A DNA stretch of 64,000 bases from Phyllostachys edulis (Eukaryota; Streptophyta; Magnoliopsida; Poales; Poaceae), in contig CM070563.1 of NCBI GenBank assembly GCA_036346405.1, positions 27,031,600 through 27,095,599 on the forward strand, in the 5' to 3' direction. Below the pieces are notes generated by a model. The model did not search any database. It was not told where the DNA came from and saw only the letters and a list, made by a program, of their open reading frames with translations. Positions 35,703 to 48,250 of this stretch are shown piece after piece (position 1 is the first letter of the stretch; each line of letters opens with the position of its first letter). Position numbers and translations under genes: made by a program.

Positions 35703-36239
35703 TGTTGTTAGAGGGAAACATGGTTTAGAATATTGTCGTAGGGGTAGCACACTGGCCCCCACGGCCATGCGAGCTACTGGAGCGGTCGGAGGGTCCCCAG
35801 GGTCCGGAGGGTCCCGAGGAGTCCGAAGGGGGCCCGGAGGGTCCTGAGGGGTCTGAGGGTCCCAGGGGTACCCAAAGGCGCCTCTAAAGCCCGAAGGGTC
35901 CAAAAGGATCACAGTATCGCTGGACCAGGCGCATAAGTGGGGTGGACCAAGGCTAGGAGGGTCCACCATGAGCCAAAAGCTATACCTAGGGGCAAGAAAA
36001 GCCTCTGCAGCCCTACCAACATAGGTCCTTGTAAGGGGTAGACTTGTAATCTCGTATACTCAGTAAAAAGGCTATAAATAGCTGCATCCCCCCATGTAAT
36101 GAGATAGACTGTATGTTTCCAAAAAAAAACAATACATATTACATCCTGACAACCTGTCCCCTCTTTGAGGACCCTTTGGATACCCTCGCGGATACCAAGG
36201 GTCCCCTCTCTCTACTGTTTAGTCTTTCTTGCTTCAACA
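35703..36239 (+). mobile_element. Possible solo LTR of another family
   Basis: The segment is bounded by TGTTGTTAGAGG and CTTCAACA. It contains a GGGTCC/GGAGGGTCC-rich stretch (35780-35900) and a good promoter, GGCTATAAATAGCTGC (36069-36084), with a pyrimidine-rich tail. No flanking duplication is convincing (CTATA versus AATAT). It could instead be part of the P1 leader. Confidence 0.35.
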
Positions 36240-36333
36240 AATATATAATGGGAGTATCTTATATTAAAGTATTTAATAGAAGATCTTACATAGACATAGT
36301 GTTGAATCTTTGCATATATTTATGTTGTAGATC

Positions 36334-37190
36334 ATGGCACCTAATGCTTCCTCTGCACCTACCTTTAATTTGTGATCTATTCTTGAGAAAGAAAAATTGA
36401 AAGGAACAAATTTCATTGACTGGTTTTGAAATTTGAGAAGTGTTCTCAAACAAGAAAAGAAAGAATATGTTTCAGAGGGTCCCTATCCTGCGGAACCGAA
36501 TGCTGATGCTACTCGAACTGAGAAGAATGCTTATGAGAAGCATTGCAATGACGCAGACGATGAGCACTGCCTTATGCTTGCTACCATGAACTCTGAGCTT
36601 CAGAAGCAATATGAGACCACATACTCTTACAATATGATTGTGGGTCTAAAAGGTATGTTTTAGGATCAAGCAAGGGCAGAGAGGTACAATACCTCTAAGG
36701 CATTATTTTCTTGTAGGCTGTCAGAAGGTAACCCGGTCAGTCCTCATGTGATCAAAATAATTGGTCACATTGAGAGCTTGGAAAAGCTTGGTTTTCTCTT
36801 TAGCCAAGAGTTAGCTATTGATGTGATTCTCCGATCGTTCCCTGCGGGCTTTGAGCCTTTCAGATTAAATTTTCATATGAATGGTATGGAGAAGCCAATG
36901 ACCAAGTTGTATGGCATGCTTAAAGGTGCTAAGGAGAGCATCAAGAAAAGTTCCAATATGTGATGATGGTTCAAAAGACTACTAGCTTCAAGAACAAGGG
37001 TAAGTCGGGAAAGGGAAAAGGCAAGGGAAAGACTCAGGATTAGATCGAGAGTCTCAAAGCTAATCTTACGAAGCTCAAGCTGGGTCCTAAGCCTAACACA
37101 GAATGTTACCATTGTCATGAGACTGGGCATTGGAAGAGAAATTGCAAGAAGTGTTTGGCAGAAATGCAAAAGAACAAAGGAAGTAAGACT
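36334..37190 (+). pseudogene. gag: P1 gag (decayed)
   Basis: Gag starts at ATG 36334 (MAPNASSAPTFNL). The copia gag core is visible: ILEKEKLKGTNFIDWF, KEYVSEGPYPAEP, and HIESLEKLGF to AIDVILRSFPAGF. The nucleocapsid zinc knuckle CYHCHETGHWKRNC (about 37103-37145) is intact. Stops occur at 36376 (TGA), 36427 (TGA), 36661 (TAG) and 37041 (TAG). A one-base loss near 36955-36962 shifts the frame after IKKSSN. Confidence 0.88.
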
Positions 37191-37199
37191 TACAGTTCA

Positions 37200-38220
37200 A
37201 GGAAAAATGTTACAGAAATTAACTTGCCACTTCTCCGACCAGTTCTTGGGTATTTGATACCGGGTCGGTTGCTCATATTTGCAATTCGATGCAGAGACTG
37301 ATAGGGAGTAGAAGTTTGGCAAGGGCAGATGTTGATCTTCGCGTGGGTAATGGAGCAAGAGGTTTTGCATTAACTATTGGCACTTTATCATTAGCTTTAC
37401 CCTCGGGATTAGTTATGAAACTAAATAATTGTTATTATGTTCCTTCCTTAAGCAAAAACATTATTTCTGCTTCTTGTTTAGGAGCAGAAGGCTGTGAGTT
37501 CAGAATAAAGAACAATTGATGTTCAATTTATTTTGAAGATATGCTTTATGACCATGCTCCATTGGTGAATGGATTGTATATCTTAAATCTTGAGGATATG
37601 TCTGTCTATAACATAAATGCTAAGAGACTTCGACCTAATGATTTTAATCCCACTTTTATTTGGCATTGTCGTCTAGGTCATATAAATGAGAAGCGCATGA
37701 TGAAGCTGCCTAAAGATGGTCTTCTAAACTCATTTGATTTCGGATCATTTGAAACATGTAAATCTTGTTTACTTGGCAAGATGATAAAGGCGCCCTTCAT
37801 GACCAGAGATGAGAGGGCGAGTGATATACTAGTCATAATACATTCGGATGTATGTGGACCAATGAGCACTCCGACCAGAGGTGGTTTTCAGTACTTCATA
37901 ACTTTTACTAATGATTTCAGTAGATATGGCTATGTCTATTTGATGAGGCATAAGTCGGAATCATTTGAAAAGTTCAAGGATTTTCATAATGAAGTGCATA
38001 ATCAACTTGGCAAGACAATCAAATGTCTATGATCAGATCATGGAGGTGAATATTTGAGCCATGAGATTGGTGATTATCTAAAGATATGTAGAATTATTCC
38101 ACAACTCACTCCACCGGGAATGCTTCAATGGAATGGGGTGTATGAACGACGGAATCGAACATTGTTAGACATAGTTCGGTCAATGGTGAGCCAATATGAT
38201 CTTCCATTGCAATTCTAGGG
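37200..38220 (+). pseudogene. P1 protease and integrase
   Basis: The protease motif WVFDTGSVAHICNSM lies at about 37245-37290 after a frame change. The GAG-pre-integrase region has IWHCRLGHINEKRM and CKSCLLGKM (HHCC zinc site). The integrase core shows the first Asp in IHSDVCGPM, the second in SDHGGEYLS and the Glu in GVYERRNRTLLD. Stops are seen at 37519 and 38032 and further downstream. It would act in the preintegration complex in intact relatives. Confidence 0.9.
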
Positions 38221-39427
38221 ATACACTCTAGAAATAATGGCTTTCACTTTAAATTGGGTTCCATAAAAAACGGTAGAGAAGACACCATATGAGATATGGA
38301 CCAGGAAGTGTCCTAGATTGTTTTTTCTAAGGATATGTGGTTGTGAGGTTTATGCAAAACGTTTGACGTCTGATAAACTCACACCCAAGTCGGATAAGTG
38401 TTTCTTTGTGGGGTATCCTGAGGAAACTAAAGGATATTATTTTTATAATCAAGATGATAAAAAATGTTTGTTGGCCGAAATGGTGTCTTCTTAGAGAAAG
38501 AGTTTCTTTCCAATAGAGTCAGTGGGAGCAAGGTGCAACTCGAAGAAATTGGGAAAACATCTAAAAATGTTTCAACTCCTATTGAACCTCTACAGGATGA
38601 ACAGAATGTTATACAATCTGTAGATGAAGCATTAGCCCCACGTAGATCTAAAAGGTCACGTCAATTACCTATAAGGTATGGGCATGATGTTTTATTACTG
38701 AATAATGATGTGTTTAAGACTTATACGGAAGCAATGATGGACTCAGACTCTAAGTCATGGCTTGAAGCCATGAGATCCAAGATAAAATCCATGTATGATA
38801 ATCAAGTTTGGAACTTGGTTGATGCACCTGATGGTGTTACGACCATTGAGTGCAAATGATTTTTTAAGAAAAATATAGATATGGATGGAAATATTTGCAT
38901 TCATAAGGCACGACTAGTCGCAAAGGGTTTCAAACAAATTGAAGGTGTTGATTATGATGAAACCTTCTCGCCTGTCGTTATGCTTAAGTCTATCCGGATC
39001 ATTCTAGCTATTGCTACATATTTCAATTATGAGATATGGCAAATGGATGTCAAAATGGTTTTCCTAAATGGAAACCTAAGTGATGATGTGTACATGACAC
39101 AACCTGAGGGTTTTATCGATCTAATAGAAGCTAGAAAAGTATGCAAGCTTAAGAAATACATCTCTGGATTAAAGCAAACATCTCGGAGTTGGAACATTCG
39201 TTTTGATGAAGTGGTCAAAGGGTTTGACTTCATCAAGAATGAAGAAGAACCTTATGTTTACAAGAAGGTTAGTGGGAGCAAACTTGGGTTTCTAATGTTG
39301 TATGTAGATGACATACTACTGGTCGGAAATAATATTATTATGTTTGAATATGTTAAAACTTCATTAAGAAATAGTTTTTATGAAAAAATTAAGAAATGCA
39401 GCATATATTCTTGGAATAAGGATCTAT
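38221..39427 (+). pseudogene. P1 reverse transcriptase, N-terminal portion
   Basis: Visible copia RT motifs are SKSWLEAMRSKIKSMYDNQVW, KARLVAKGFKQIEGVDY, ETFSPVV, IWQMDVKMVFLNG, YMTQPEGF, CKLKKYISGLKQ and the catalytic box YVDDILLV (39301-39324). The tail AAYILGIRIY runs up to the C3 insertion at 39428 in a frame shifted from the RT box. A TGA at 38857 interrupts VTTIECK-FFKK. The protein resumes at 58003. Confidence 0.92.
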
Positions 39428-39665
39428 CACTACTACAGAAAAGGTATCACAGACGGTTCAAAAACGTCATCACAGACAGTTTCATGAGCCGTCTAAGTTT
39501 ATGGGTCAGTGATCAACTGTCTGTGATGCATACTTTCACAGACGGTTATTAACTGAGAACCGTCTGTGATAAGTATATATCACAGACGGTTTGTGGCTAA
39601 AACCATCTGTGATGACTTTTCTCTATAAAGCCCCTAGCAGGTGGTACTTGTGCCATTAAATATGG

Positions 39666-39781
<116 letters not shown>

Positions 39782-40539
39782 CGTATCTCTCAACCACTTT
39801 GGGGGATCGTCACCTTGACATGAGAAGGATGAGGCAGTAGCCACGGGCAACCTCATTGAGCCCTGCAAGTTTAAAAATATAGATGCCAAGAGGCGTCGGG
39901 ACATCCAATTACTGGATGTTGTCGATGAGTAGTGGACCTAGGTTGAAAGTGGCGTGGGCCAGTATTCATTAGGAAGTGGCATCATGTATCGATAACTAAC
40001 CATTCTTAAGCATGTAATCGTCTTTAAACCTAACAAGAACACCAAGCAACCATTCTCATATTTCAAAAGAATTCTCAACTTGTTGCTTGGTGTTCTTGTT
40101 GGGTTTAAAGACAATTACATGCTCAAGAATTATTGGTTGCTGATAGATGATGCCACTTCCCAGTCGGAGTACCTGCACATCAACGTCACTTTCTGAACAT
40201 AGCGACGTCCAATTACCTATCGACAACATCCAGGTAATTGGATGTCCTGACGCTCTCCTTGCATCCATACTTTTTAAACTTGCAGGGGCTCAATGAGGTT
40301 GCCCATGGATACTATCTCATCCTTCTCATGTCATGTGGATGACCTCCTAAAGTGGTCAGACTACAAACAATATATGTATAATATATATATGATACCGGTT
40401 TTAATGGCACAAGCAGCCACTGCTTGGAGACTTTATAGAGAAGAGATTTAGGACGTACCTGGGACGCAAGAGGTAGGAGAACTTGACCGGCATGAACACA
40501 GTTACACAGACAAAGGTGAAATGAATGGCGAGGGACAAG

Positions 40540-40853
40540 ACATAAGACTATTAACATCATTACATCACGAGCAAGGGACTATTAATATGAACTAATTATC
40601 AATTCAATTTTAGCATAAGACTATCGGCATCATTACATCACAGAGCAAGGGGACTATTAATATGAACTAATTATCAATTCAATTTTAGCATAAGACTATC
40701 GGCATCATTACATCACAGAGCAAGGGACTATTAATACTAATTATCAATTCAATTTCAAACATAAGACTATTGACATCATTACATCACGAGCAAGGGACTA
40801 TTAATATGAACTAATTATCAATTCAATTTCAGCATAAGACTATTAACATCATT
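40540..40853. repeat. 70-75-bp tandem repeat, four copies, in C3
   Basis: GCAAGGG recurs at 40571, 40645, 40720 and 40790. The third unit lacks the ATGAA of ATTAATATGAACTAATT, giving a 70-bp step. The unit is shared with C1 and C2. Confidence 0.9.
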
Positions 40854-41655
40854 GAGCAGTTTATCAGCAAGACAACAAGACCAAGGGTGTCCAAACCCAC
40901 CACACCAGTAGTAGCCCTCGGCATCCATCGCAGAGCACTAGCCATTTTCTTCACAACTTAGGGCTCAAGCATAAAAATCAAACTCAACAAAAGACATTAA
41001 GCTAACAGATCTAGAGGAGAATAGAGGGAGGATGGGGAAAGCAAAGCCGCCAGGCCCAAGCGAGGAGGCCGGCGGAGAACCAACCCATGGCGGCGCAGGC
41101 GACACGCGAGGGGGGGCGGCGTCACCGTAGTTGTGGCACGACCCTGACACTGCACAAGACACTACGACTATCGTACGATCTTGTGCAGTGCAGAGTGGTG
41201 TCACAACCTGTGCCGACGGCGACGGGGTCGGGCGGCGGCATCGAGGTGGGGAGGGGAACCGACAAGAATAAATGTGCAAGGGAGTGACGATTTAGGGCGA
41301 GCGCAAACCCTAGCGGCGCTGGGGAGTGACGAGTTAGGGCGAGCGCAAACCCTAGCGGCCGGGCTCCTACTAATAAAGAGACTTATCATAGACGGTTCTA
41401 TTATAGAACCGTCCGTGATAATTATCACAGATGGTTCCATAATAGAACCGTCTATGATATGGGACATATCACGGACGGTTCCATAATAGAACCGTCTGTG
41501 ATATGTCCCATATCACAGACGGTTTCATAATGGAACCATCTGTGAAATGGTTTTTTCTCAAATATATTTATCTTGTATATACACTTACATGACATGAAGA
41601 AATTACATGTTTATATGTCAATTTTGTCATTTAAATACTGCTGAAATTTTGTTTA

Positions 41656-42335
41656 TGAATTAAAAGAGGAAAATGACGTGAAGTATCCTGGGATAGAATG
41701 GGGGCCGCTCTTTATTGATATGAACTGGATTTACAAGCCCTGACTAGGGACTACCCCTAAATACACTGAATGTGAGGAATGTTAAACTAAGTAATCAGGC
41801 TTAGAATCTAAGTCTAAGACTGAATGCCTTGCTTCTAATTCCACTGCTTAGGCTTCTGTGTTTGTCGTCTCGTGTTCTGTTGTTGTTGTTCCCCGTTCCT
41901 TTGTCTTCTGCGCTCCACCCTTAAATAACTTCCGAAGATGTGGCAGTTACTCCTGGAGAAGGCATCCCTGATGAAACGTTACGACTGGTCGGAATGGTAG
42001 GGCAGTTAACAATGTGCCAACTACCTTGCGGTTGTCTGTGAGATGCTTAACCGTAGGGCAGTTAATTGTCAGTGTCTTAGGATTATATCATCGCACGGTT
42101 TGAAACATATAACACGTGTTCCATTTATCATACGGTAAGAACTGCCAATTCATAGCTTTTTCGAGCAGCTATCTGATCGGAGCCTAGGCACAAAGCCTTG
42201 TCCGACCAGGGTACCCATTGTGTAACCTCTGGAATCCTCACGGCCAGTGAGGTCGTTAGCCTTAGGGGTTACGACCATGAAGACGTATGGTTTTCTATGT
42301 ATTAAATTAATACATAGAGGTTTTAATCCTCGTCA
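41656..42335 (-). repeat. G2 3' LTR (left copy)
   Basis: In element orientation it begins TGACGAGGATTAAAACC and ends TTTAATTCA. It aligns end to end with 50247-50923, with about 95% identity by eye. Internal flank, in element orientation, ends AAGTTCAGGGGCTAGC, a plausible polypurine-rich primer. Confidence 0.9.
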
Positions 42336-42725
42336 GCTAGCCCCTGAACTTTAAATGAGCAGGTCGTGCGTATACCTTCTTCCGATGAAGTCGTATCGGG
42401 CAGACCCCCATTTAATGTCGTGATATACGAGGTGGTCTGTGTTCACTTTAAAGTTGAGAACTTGCCTTGGGAACCGAAGAGTTTTTCTATCCGTTGAACA
42501 AAAAAGAAGCTTTTGCCCGTTGGACTTTTGTGGGAAATTTCCGATCGTAATTTAAAGATCTGAAGCTATAAAATCCCCATCGCCAGGCTTTTAGAATTTT
42601 TACGCTTCCAGATCCCCTTTTGATCCCCTTCAGCTTCTTGCCAAGAAAAATCCTTTAGACCTCTTTCTTGTTCTTCCGACCACAAAGCCTCCTACGACCA
42701 CTACTCATCATTGAGGATTTTCATC

Positions 42726-44383
42726 ATGTCGGAGCAAATCACGAAGTGGTTGCCTTCGGAATTGAGCAAGAAAAAGCTTGAGGCGTTGAAGAAAATCGGG
42801 ATGCTCCCAGACAAGAATCTGATCAAATGGAGATCGGCGATCGAAGAGCACTTTCCGAGCCGCGAGGATGGGAAAATCCCTGTTTTCCTCGCCTACATCG
42901 AATGTGAAATTTGAGGTTGCGGTACACAAATTCCTCCTCCGTGTTCTTGAGTATTACGGGTGGGCCCTGTAAATTGGCTCTGAATTCCATCGCCAATATC
43001 AGTATTTTCACTTATTTGTGTGAGGCATACCTGGGAGTGCCACCGAATTTGAGGCTCTTCAGGTATTTCTACCGAATGGTGATGGGGAGATCCACGGCGA
43101 CTCTCGGAGAATGTACATTGCGTCTTCACGATGGGAAGGCCGACGAGTACATCCACATGTACTCGAAATCCTTGTGGTCGTCATGGAAGAAGAACTGGTT
43201 CTACATGACGGTTACGAGAGACGATGGCCTCTACTTCACCGGAATTAGAGCAAATGAAAATCCCAAGTGGAGGAAGATCGTGGAGAAGGCAGGGGTGGTT
43301 AGAAGATGGGTGGATGCCATCTACGACCTGCGAGTCAAGGGCTTGACTTCTTGGCATGTGGTGAGGGATTTCACCAAGCGTCAGATTAGCCCTCTGAAGC
43401 TCCGGACTATTCCCTGCTTTGGTCCATTGGTCGCGATGAAGCTATCTCAGGAGGTGGTAAGTCTTTGAGAAAAGCTCCGACCAGTATATTTTATTTGATT
43501 ATCGTAATGCCTTAAAATCCACCATTATTTCCTTTTCTTGTAAAGCCCTTTCTCTTGAGGAAGTCAGAGAGCGAATCAGGCAGATCTGCGCTGGGGAGCC
43601 TGGTGAAAAGGCTACATTCCCCGAGATCTTGGCAATAGTTTCTGCTGAAGAAAAACTGGCAAGGCTTAAGGTAGACAATCAAAATTTCTTTTATCATGTA
43701 TACATATTCTCCGATCAGATTTTTGATCATGCTCTATTTTTGTAGTCGGTTGGATTGCGAATCACACAAACTGGTGAGGATAAACATCCCACCATGGTTC
43801 CGACCGACTCGTGCCCGGATGCATTGGAAGAAGAGAATCAAGCTAAGGGCCGGTCGATTGCAGAGGCATCAACCAGGAATGCGACACTGAACAGGAGAAT
43901 TGAAGGTAATAGGTCGTAGACTTGACTTATTATCTCCCTCTGATTATGTTGTGCTTTACTACTTGTTTTACTCGTGTAGAGCAAATGCAAGCGCTGAACA
44001 GAATCGAAAAGGCTCTGGAATTTGAGCAGGGAAAGGAGGCAGCTCTTGTGAAGAATCTTGATGAAAAGATTCATGCTTTGAACAAGATGACCTTTGATAT
44101 GGGATCAGGATCAAGCATGCCTAATTTAAGAGATCCAATAGAGAAAATGAACTACATGGGCCAACTTCTAGGAGATCTCAGTGGTCTACTCAAAACTACT
44201 CGAGAGAATTATGCCCAGACTATGAAAGAAGGCGTTGCTACTAGAGTTAGTTTTGCGCTGGCAAAACTGAAGGCTTCCGACCCCTCTATTAATCTCCAAG
44301 CCGTTGAGGATGATTTCAATCGTCACACGATGAGGCGACCAAGCTTATGGAAGAACTTAGGCCACTTGGAGACAAAATTGTAG
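42726..44383 (+). pseudogene. Antisense additional gene of G2 (Transposase_28-like), four exons, decayed
   Basis: The gene runs opposite to gag-pol. Exon 1 (42726 to about 43456) starts MSEQITKWLPSELSKKKLEA and contains LPDKNLIKWRSAIEE, FLAYIEC, LCEAYLGVPPNLRLFRYFYR, as in the plant family annotated 'putative gypsy type transposon' (PF04195). Small indels and stops break it near 42914 and 42974. Likely exons 2 (43546-43670), 3 (43746-43905) and 4 (43980-44383) have consensus-like GT/AG borders. Exon 4 encodes a Leu/Glu/Lys-rich probable coiled coil (QMQALNRIEKALEFEQ). Function of the family is unknown; despite the name it is not a demonstrated transposase. Confidence 0.75.
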
Positions 44384-45429
44384 AGGAGATGGATGTCGGA
44401 TCTCCATGAAGCAGTAACTAGTCTGGAGATATTCAAGAGTAGGACATTGTAATATAAGAATTGTAAATAAGACTTACCTTTGTGTCATCAACAATCATTT
44501 TTTTATCATGTTGACTTTTTTTTTTGAAATTCTAGTATACTCCCTAGCCCCCGACTGCTTTGTAGTAGAAGAGCTTTACTAAATAAGCAGTAAGCCAAGA
44601 AGGAGAAATAAAAAGTCGAAACCATTGTTTTGAGGGTTTATACCGATCACAAGACAAAACTGATCGTAACAATACTAGTAAATCATTTTGGTCGGAACCA
44701 GTATATGATTTCGACTAGTTATAGATCTTTTGTTTGTCATAATCGAAATACCAAACAAAATTGTTTATGGTCGGAAAAAAGATTTGTTGTATTGACAAAA
44801 GTAGAAATGCAAGAATGCATGCAAAAACAATAAGTGATCATATTTATATATACGACCCAAAACTTGTCGGAAAATACTCCTAAGAATAGAAGATATAGAA
44901 AAATATTTCGCAAAACGTGCTCAGACTCAAGTCCGACTGGTAGCGAGGATCGTAAGAAAAGAACCGTCGCTAGGAAGCTCCTTCCGATTAGGCGTGACCA
45001 CGTCTTGAAATGGGAGAGACTTCGACTAGGAGGTTTTCCGTGTCCCAACCAAGAATAAACGAGAGTAGAACAGATTTTGAAATGAAGAAATATAGTCTTC
45101 ATAATCTTAATAGTATAAAGCACTACATGAAGTTTTTTGTATTATGCTCGTTTACTCAGATGGTCACAAGCATGGAATCATTCATGGAATGATCACGACT
45201 AGGACCTATACAGCGTATGACACAGATGTCGTTGCCAAAGAGTAACAGAGATCCTAGTAAAGGATATCGAAGAGAAAAAATTGTCTTCTCCGACCATCTT
45301 AAACAACAATAATAGGTGACCAGAATATAGGTATAGATATATAAACCATATCACTCGTCGAAAAGAAATGAATGAATGCACTAATGAAATGAAAAGAATT
45401 GAAATAATGTAAAAAACAATTAGACATAG

Positions 45430-45516
45430 AACTTACGCAATTGATCAATGTTCTAAGAATTTGACAAAACTTGCCCGTCTGACATGGCTAGTCGCATGTA
45501 GAACGGTCGGGTAACC
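45430..45516 (-). pseudogene. G2 integrase C-terminal tail after the TRIM
   Basis: In minus orientation this encodes VTRPFYMRLAMSDGQ and then NIDQLRKFY, the end of Tat-type integrase. One stop (TAG where Trp is expected) separates them. It joins the segment ending EGPYTVVEV at 46212 once the TRIM is removed. Confidence 0.75.
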
Positions 45517-46211
45517 AGTAACACCTGCCCAAAATCCGCTCAATGCCCACCACCGTATGGACCACCAGCACACATAGCACCCCACTTACACTTTCGTCCT
45601 CACTTCGTGTAAAAGGGTTAACGGAGGTGCTATGTTTGGACCCAACATGCATTATATACTAGTACAACTCACTTTAGACAAGCAATGTGGGACTAATCCC
45701 ACCACACAACTCCTCATGGGCCACATGGACCACATACGAGTAGGCCGAGGTATTACATTCACCCCCTTAAGAAATTTGAAGCCCTCGCAAGACACCAGAT
45801 ATCTGTGACAAATGCCAGAACCACCCCTCGGTACTGCGTCCAGGCGTCCGGTGCCAGCACATATGCCATGCCGTGTGTCCACTCGGGACCACACGCCATG
45901 CGCCATATGCCGCGCCCTGTCCCAGACGCGCCTGCAAATAAGGTTGATGCTCTGATACCATTTGTAACACCCTGGCCCAAAATCAGCTCAATGCCCAGCC
46001 CACCGTGGGGCGGACCCGCGCACACATAGCACCCCACTTACACTTTCGTCCTCGCTTCGTGTAAAAGGGTTAACCCGGAGGTGCTATGTTTGGACCCAAC
46101 ATGCATTATATACTAGTACAACTCACTTTAGACAAGCAATGTGGGACTAATCCCACCACACAACTCCTCATGGGCCACATGGGCCACATACGAGTAGGCC
46201 GAGGTATTACA
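45517..46211 (-). mobile_element. TRIM (terminal-repeat retrotransposon in miniature) T1
   Basis: Two direct repeats of 241 bp (45517-45757) and 249 bp (45963-46211) flank 205 bp of non-coding sequence. In minus orientation the LTRs start TGTAATACCTCGG and end GGTGTTAC(A/T); a primer site TGGTATCAGAGCATCAACC lies two bases after the 5' LTR (45942-45960), and AAGGGGGTGAA (45758-45768) precedes the 3' LTR. This is a complete TRIM without coding capacity. It is inserted in G2 integrase. Flanking duplications are degenerate. Confidence 0.9.
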
Positions 46212-47500
46212 ACTTCGACCACAGTGTAAGGACCTTCCCACTTGGGAGAAAGTTTGTTGCGATTTGCCTGATTCTGAATTTTTCTGAGAACCAGATCACC
46301 TATAGCAAGGCTGCGAGGTTGCACCTTACGACTATGGTACCTTCGCATGGCTTGTTGATATACTACTGATCGTACCAGGGCTTGGTTTCATCGTTCTTCA
46401 ATGAGATTGATATCGTCGACTCGTCGTTCATTCTGATCGCTTTCATTGAAACAATCAGTTCGAGCAAAGCCAAGTTTTAGTTCTGGAGGAAGCATGGCTT
46501 CAGCACCATAAACCAAGAAAAATGGTGTTTCATCGGTCGCACGACTAGTCGTGGTTTGAACGGCCCATAATACAGATGGAAGTTCTTGAACCCAAGCTCC
46601 TGATCGTTTGATTAATTGGTCGAATACTCGGCGTTTGATCCCCTGATCCCCTGCATGATGATACCATTGGCTCGCTCAACTGCTCCATTGCTCTGTGGAT
46701 GAGCAACCGAAGCAAAATAAACCTTGAAACCAAGTTTGTTCTTGGAATTGACTGCTTGAGAACTGGGCACCGTTGATTGTGATTATACGACTGGGTACAC
46801 CAAATCATGTGATCACATTTTTTGTCAGAAATCTCTTAGCGGCCTCCGTTGTAGTTTTAACAACAGGCTCGGCTTCAATATTTTGTAAACGTGTTAATCA
46901 TGACGAAAAGGAATTCGAAACCCCCGTGTGCTCTTGGGAAAGGTCCCAGAATGTCCAGTCCCCAGGTTGTAAAAGGCCAAGAAAGAGGAATTATTTGTAA
47001 AGCTTGCGCTGGCTAATGTACTTGTCGGCTATGAAACTGACATTATACGCACTTCATCACGAGCTCTTTTGCATCATGAAGGGCAGTTGGCTAGTAGTAT
47101 CCTTGCCTGAAGGCTTTACTAACCAGTGTTCTGTAGGAATAATGTGCTCCACAGACTCCTTCATGGATTTCGGTTAGCAACTTAATGCCATCCGGTTGAG
47201 ATATGCATCTCATCAACACTCCGTGATATCCTCGTTTATACAAGGTACGTTCAATAAGAGTGTATGATTTGGCTTTTCGTGCTACATGATCAGCCTCTAC
47301 ATCATCTTTTGGAATTATGTCATGCTGAAGATAATTGTAGATCGATGTCATCCAGTCTCTACCTTGATCATGGCAAATAACCGTCAGCAACGACTGTGGA
47401 GCATCCATGTTTTCACGATCGGTATGTACGACCTGTAAGAAATCATGCATGATCTCAGAAGGCTCGACCACCGAGGGTGAATCGAGTTACTCGAGAAAAA
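46212..47500 (-). pseudogene. G2 integrase
   Basis: Reading leftwards, the zinc region has EIHEGVCGAHYSYRTLVSKAF (about 47090-47200), but a stop follows RQGYY. The core shows NKLGFKVYFASVAHPQSNG and VERANGIIMQGI (about 46640-46760) with the catalytic Glu. The C-terminal part has LRKIQNQANRNKLSPKWEGPY (about 46220-46320). Several stops and frameshifts occur at 46400-46620. Confidence 0.85.
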
Positions 47501-48250
47501 CTCCGGGCAGGACGGTTGTCCTCGTGGAGGCCAGCCGTGCCAACTAGTCTACCAGAAAGTTTTCCTTTCTAGGAATACGCTGGATCTGAAAATCGAAGAA
47601 GTGCTTTTCGAGTTTCCGTACTTCCACCAGATAAGATGACATCTTGGTACTCGAGCATTGATACTCTTTCCCTACTTGATTCGCTACTAGTTGAGAATCG
47701 CCTTTCACTAGTAATCTGCGAATCCCGAACGAACGGGCTGCTTGGAGTCCTGCCAGTAAACCTTCATATTCTGTCATGTTGTTTGTGGCAGGAAAATTTA
47801 ACTGGATGGCGTACTTGATGTGTTCGCCAGTAGGGGATATCAAGACAACTCCAGCCCCCAAGCCTTTTAGCATCAAGGAGCCGTCAAAGTACATTGTCCA
47901 CTTATCGTGGTGTTCGTACTCGGGCCCTTGGGTGGGTTCAGGGTTTGTCCATTCGGCAATGAATTCTGTTATTGCCTGGGACTTGATTGCTGTTCGTGAG
48001 ATAAAATGGAGGTCGAACGCCCCTAGCTCAACCGCCCATTTTGCTATTCGTCCTGATGATTCCCTGTTTCCAAGGACTTGACCAAGGGGATACCCGGTTG
48101 GTACTACCACTTTGTAGGCCTGAAAGTAGTGCCTTAGCTTCCTTGAAGACATAAGGAGACCATAGAGCAACTTTTGCACCTGTGGGTATCTTTCCTTTGG
48201 TCCATGTAAGATTTCGCTTACGTAATAAACAAGTCATTGGATGTTATTCC
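47501..48250 (-). pseudogene. G2 RNase H region with archaeal-type second RNase H
   Basis: After the connecting segment (KLRHYFQAYKVVVPTGYPL, GRIAKWAVELGAFD) comes a domain with YFDGSLMLKGLGAGVVLISP, NNMTEYEGLLAGL and VKGDSQLVANQV. These Asp, Glu and Asp positions are the active-site pattern of archaeal-type RNase H that Tat elements carry in addition to the retroviral one. A stop follows RKENFLVD at about 47544. The 5' boundary of the first RNase H is degraded. Confidence 0.85.
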
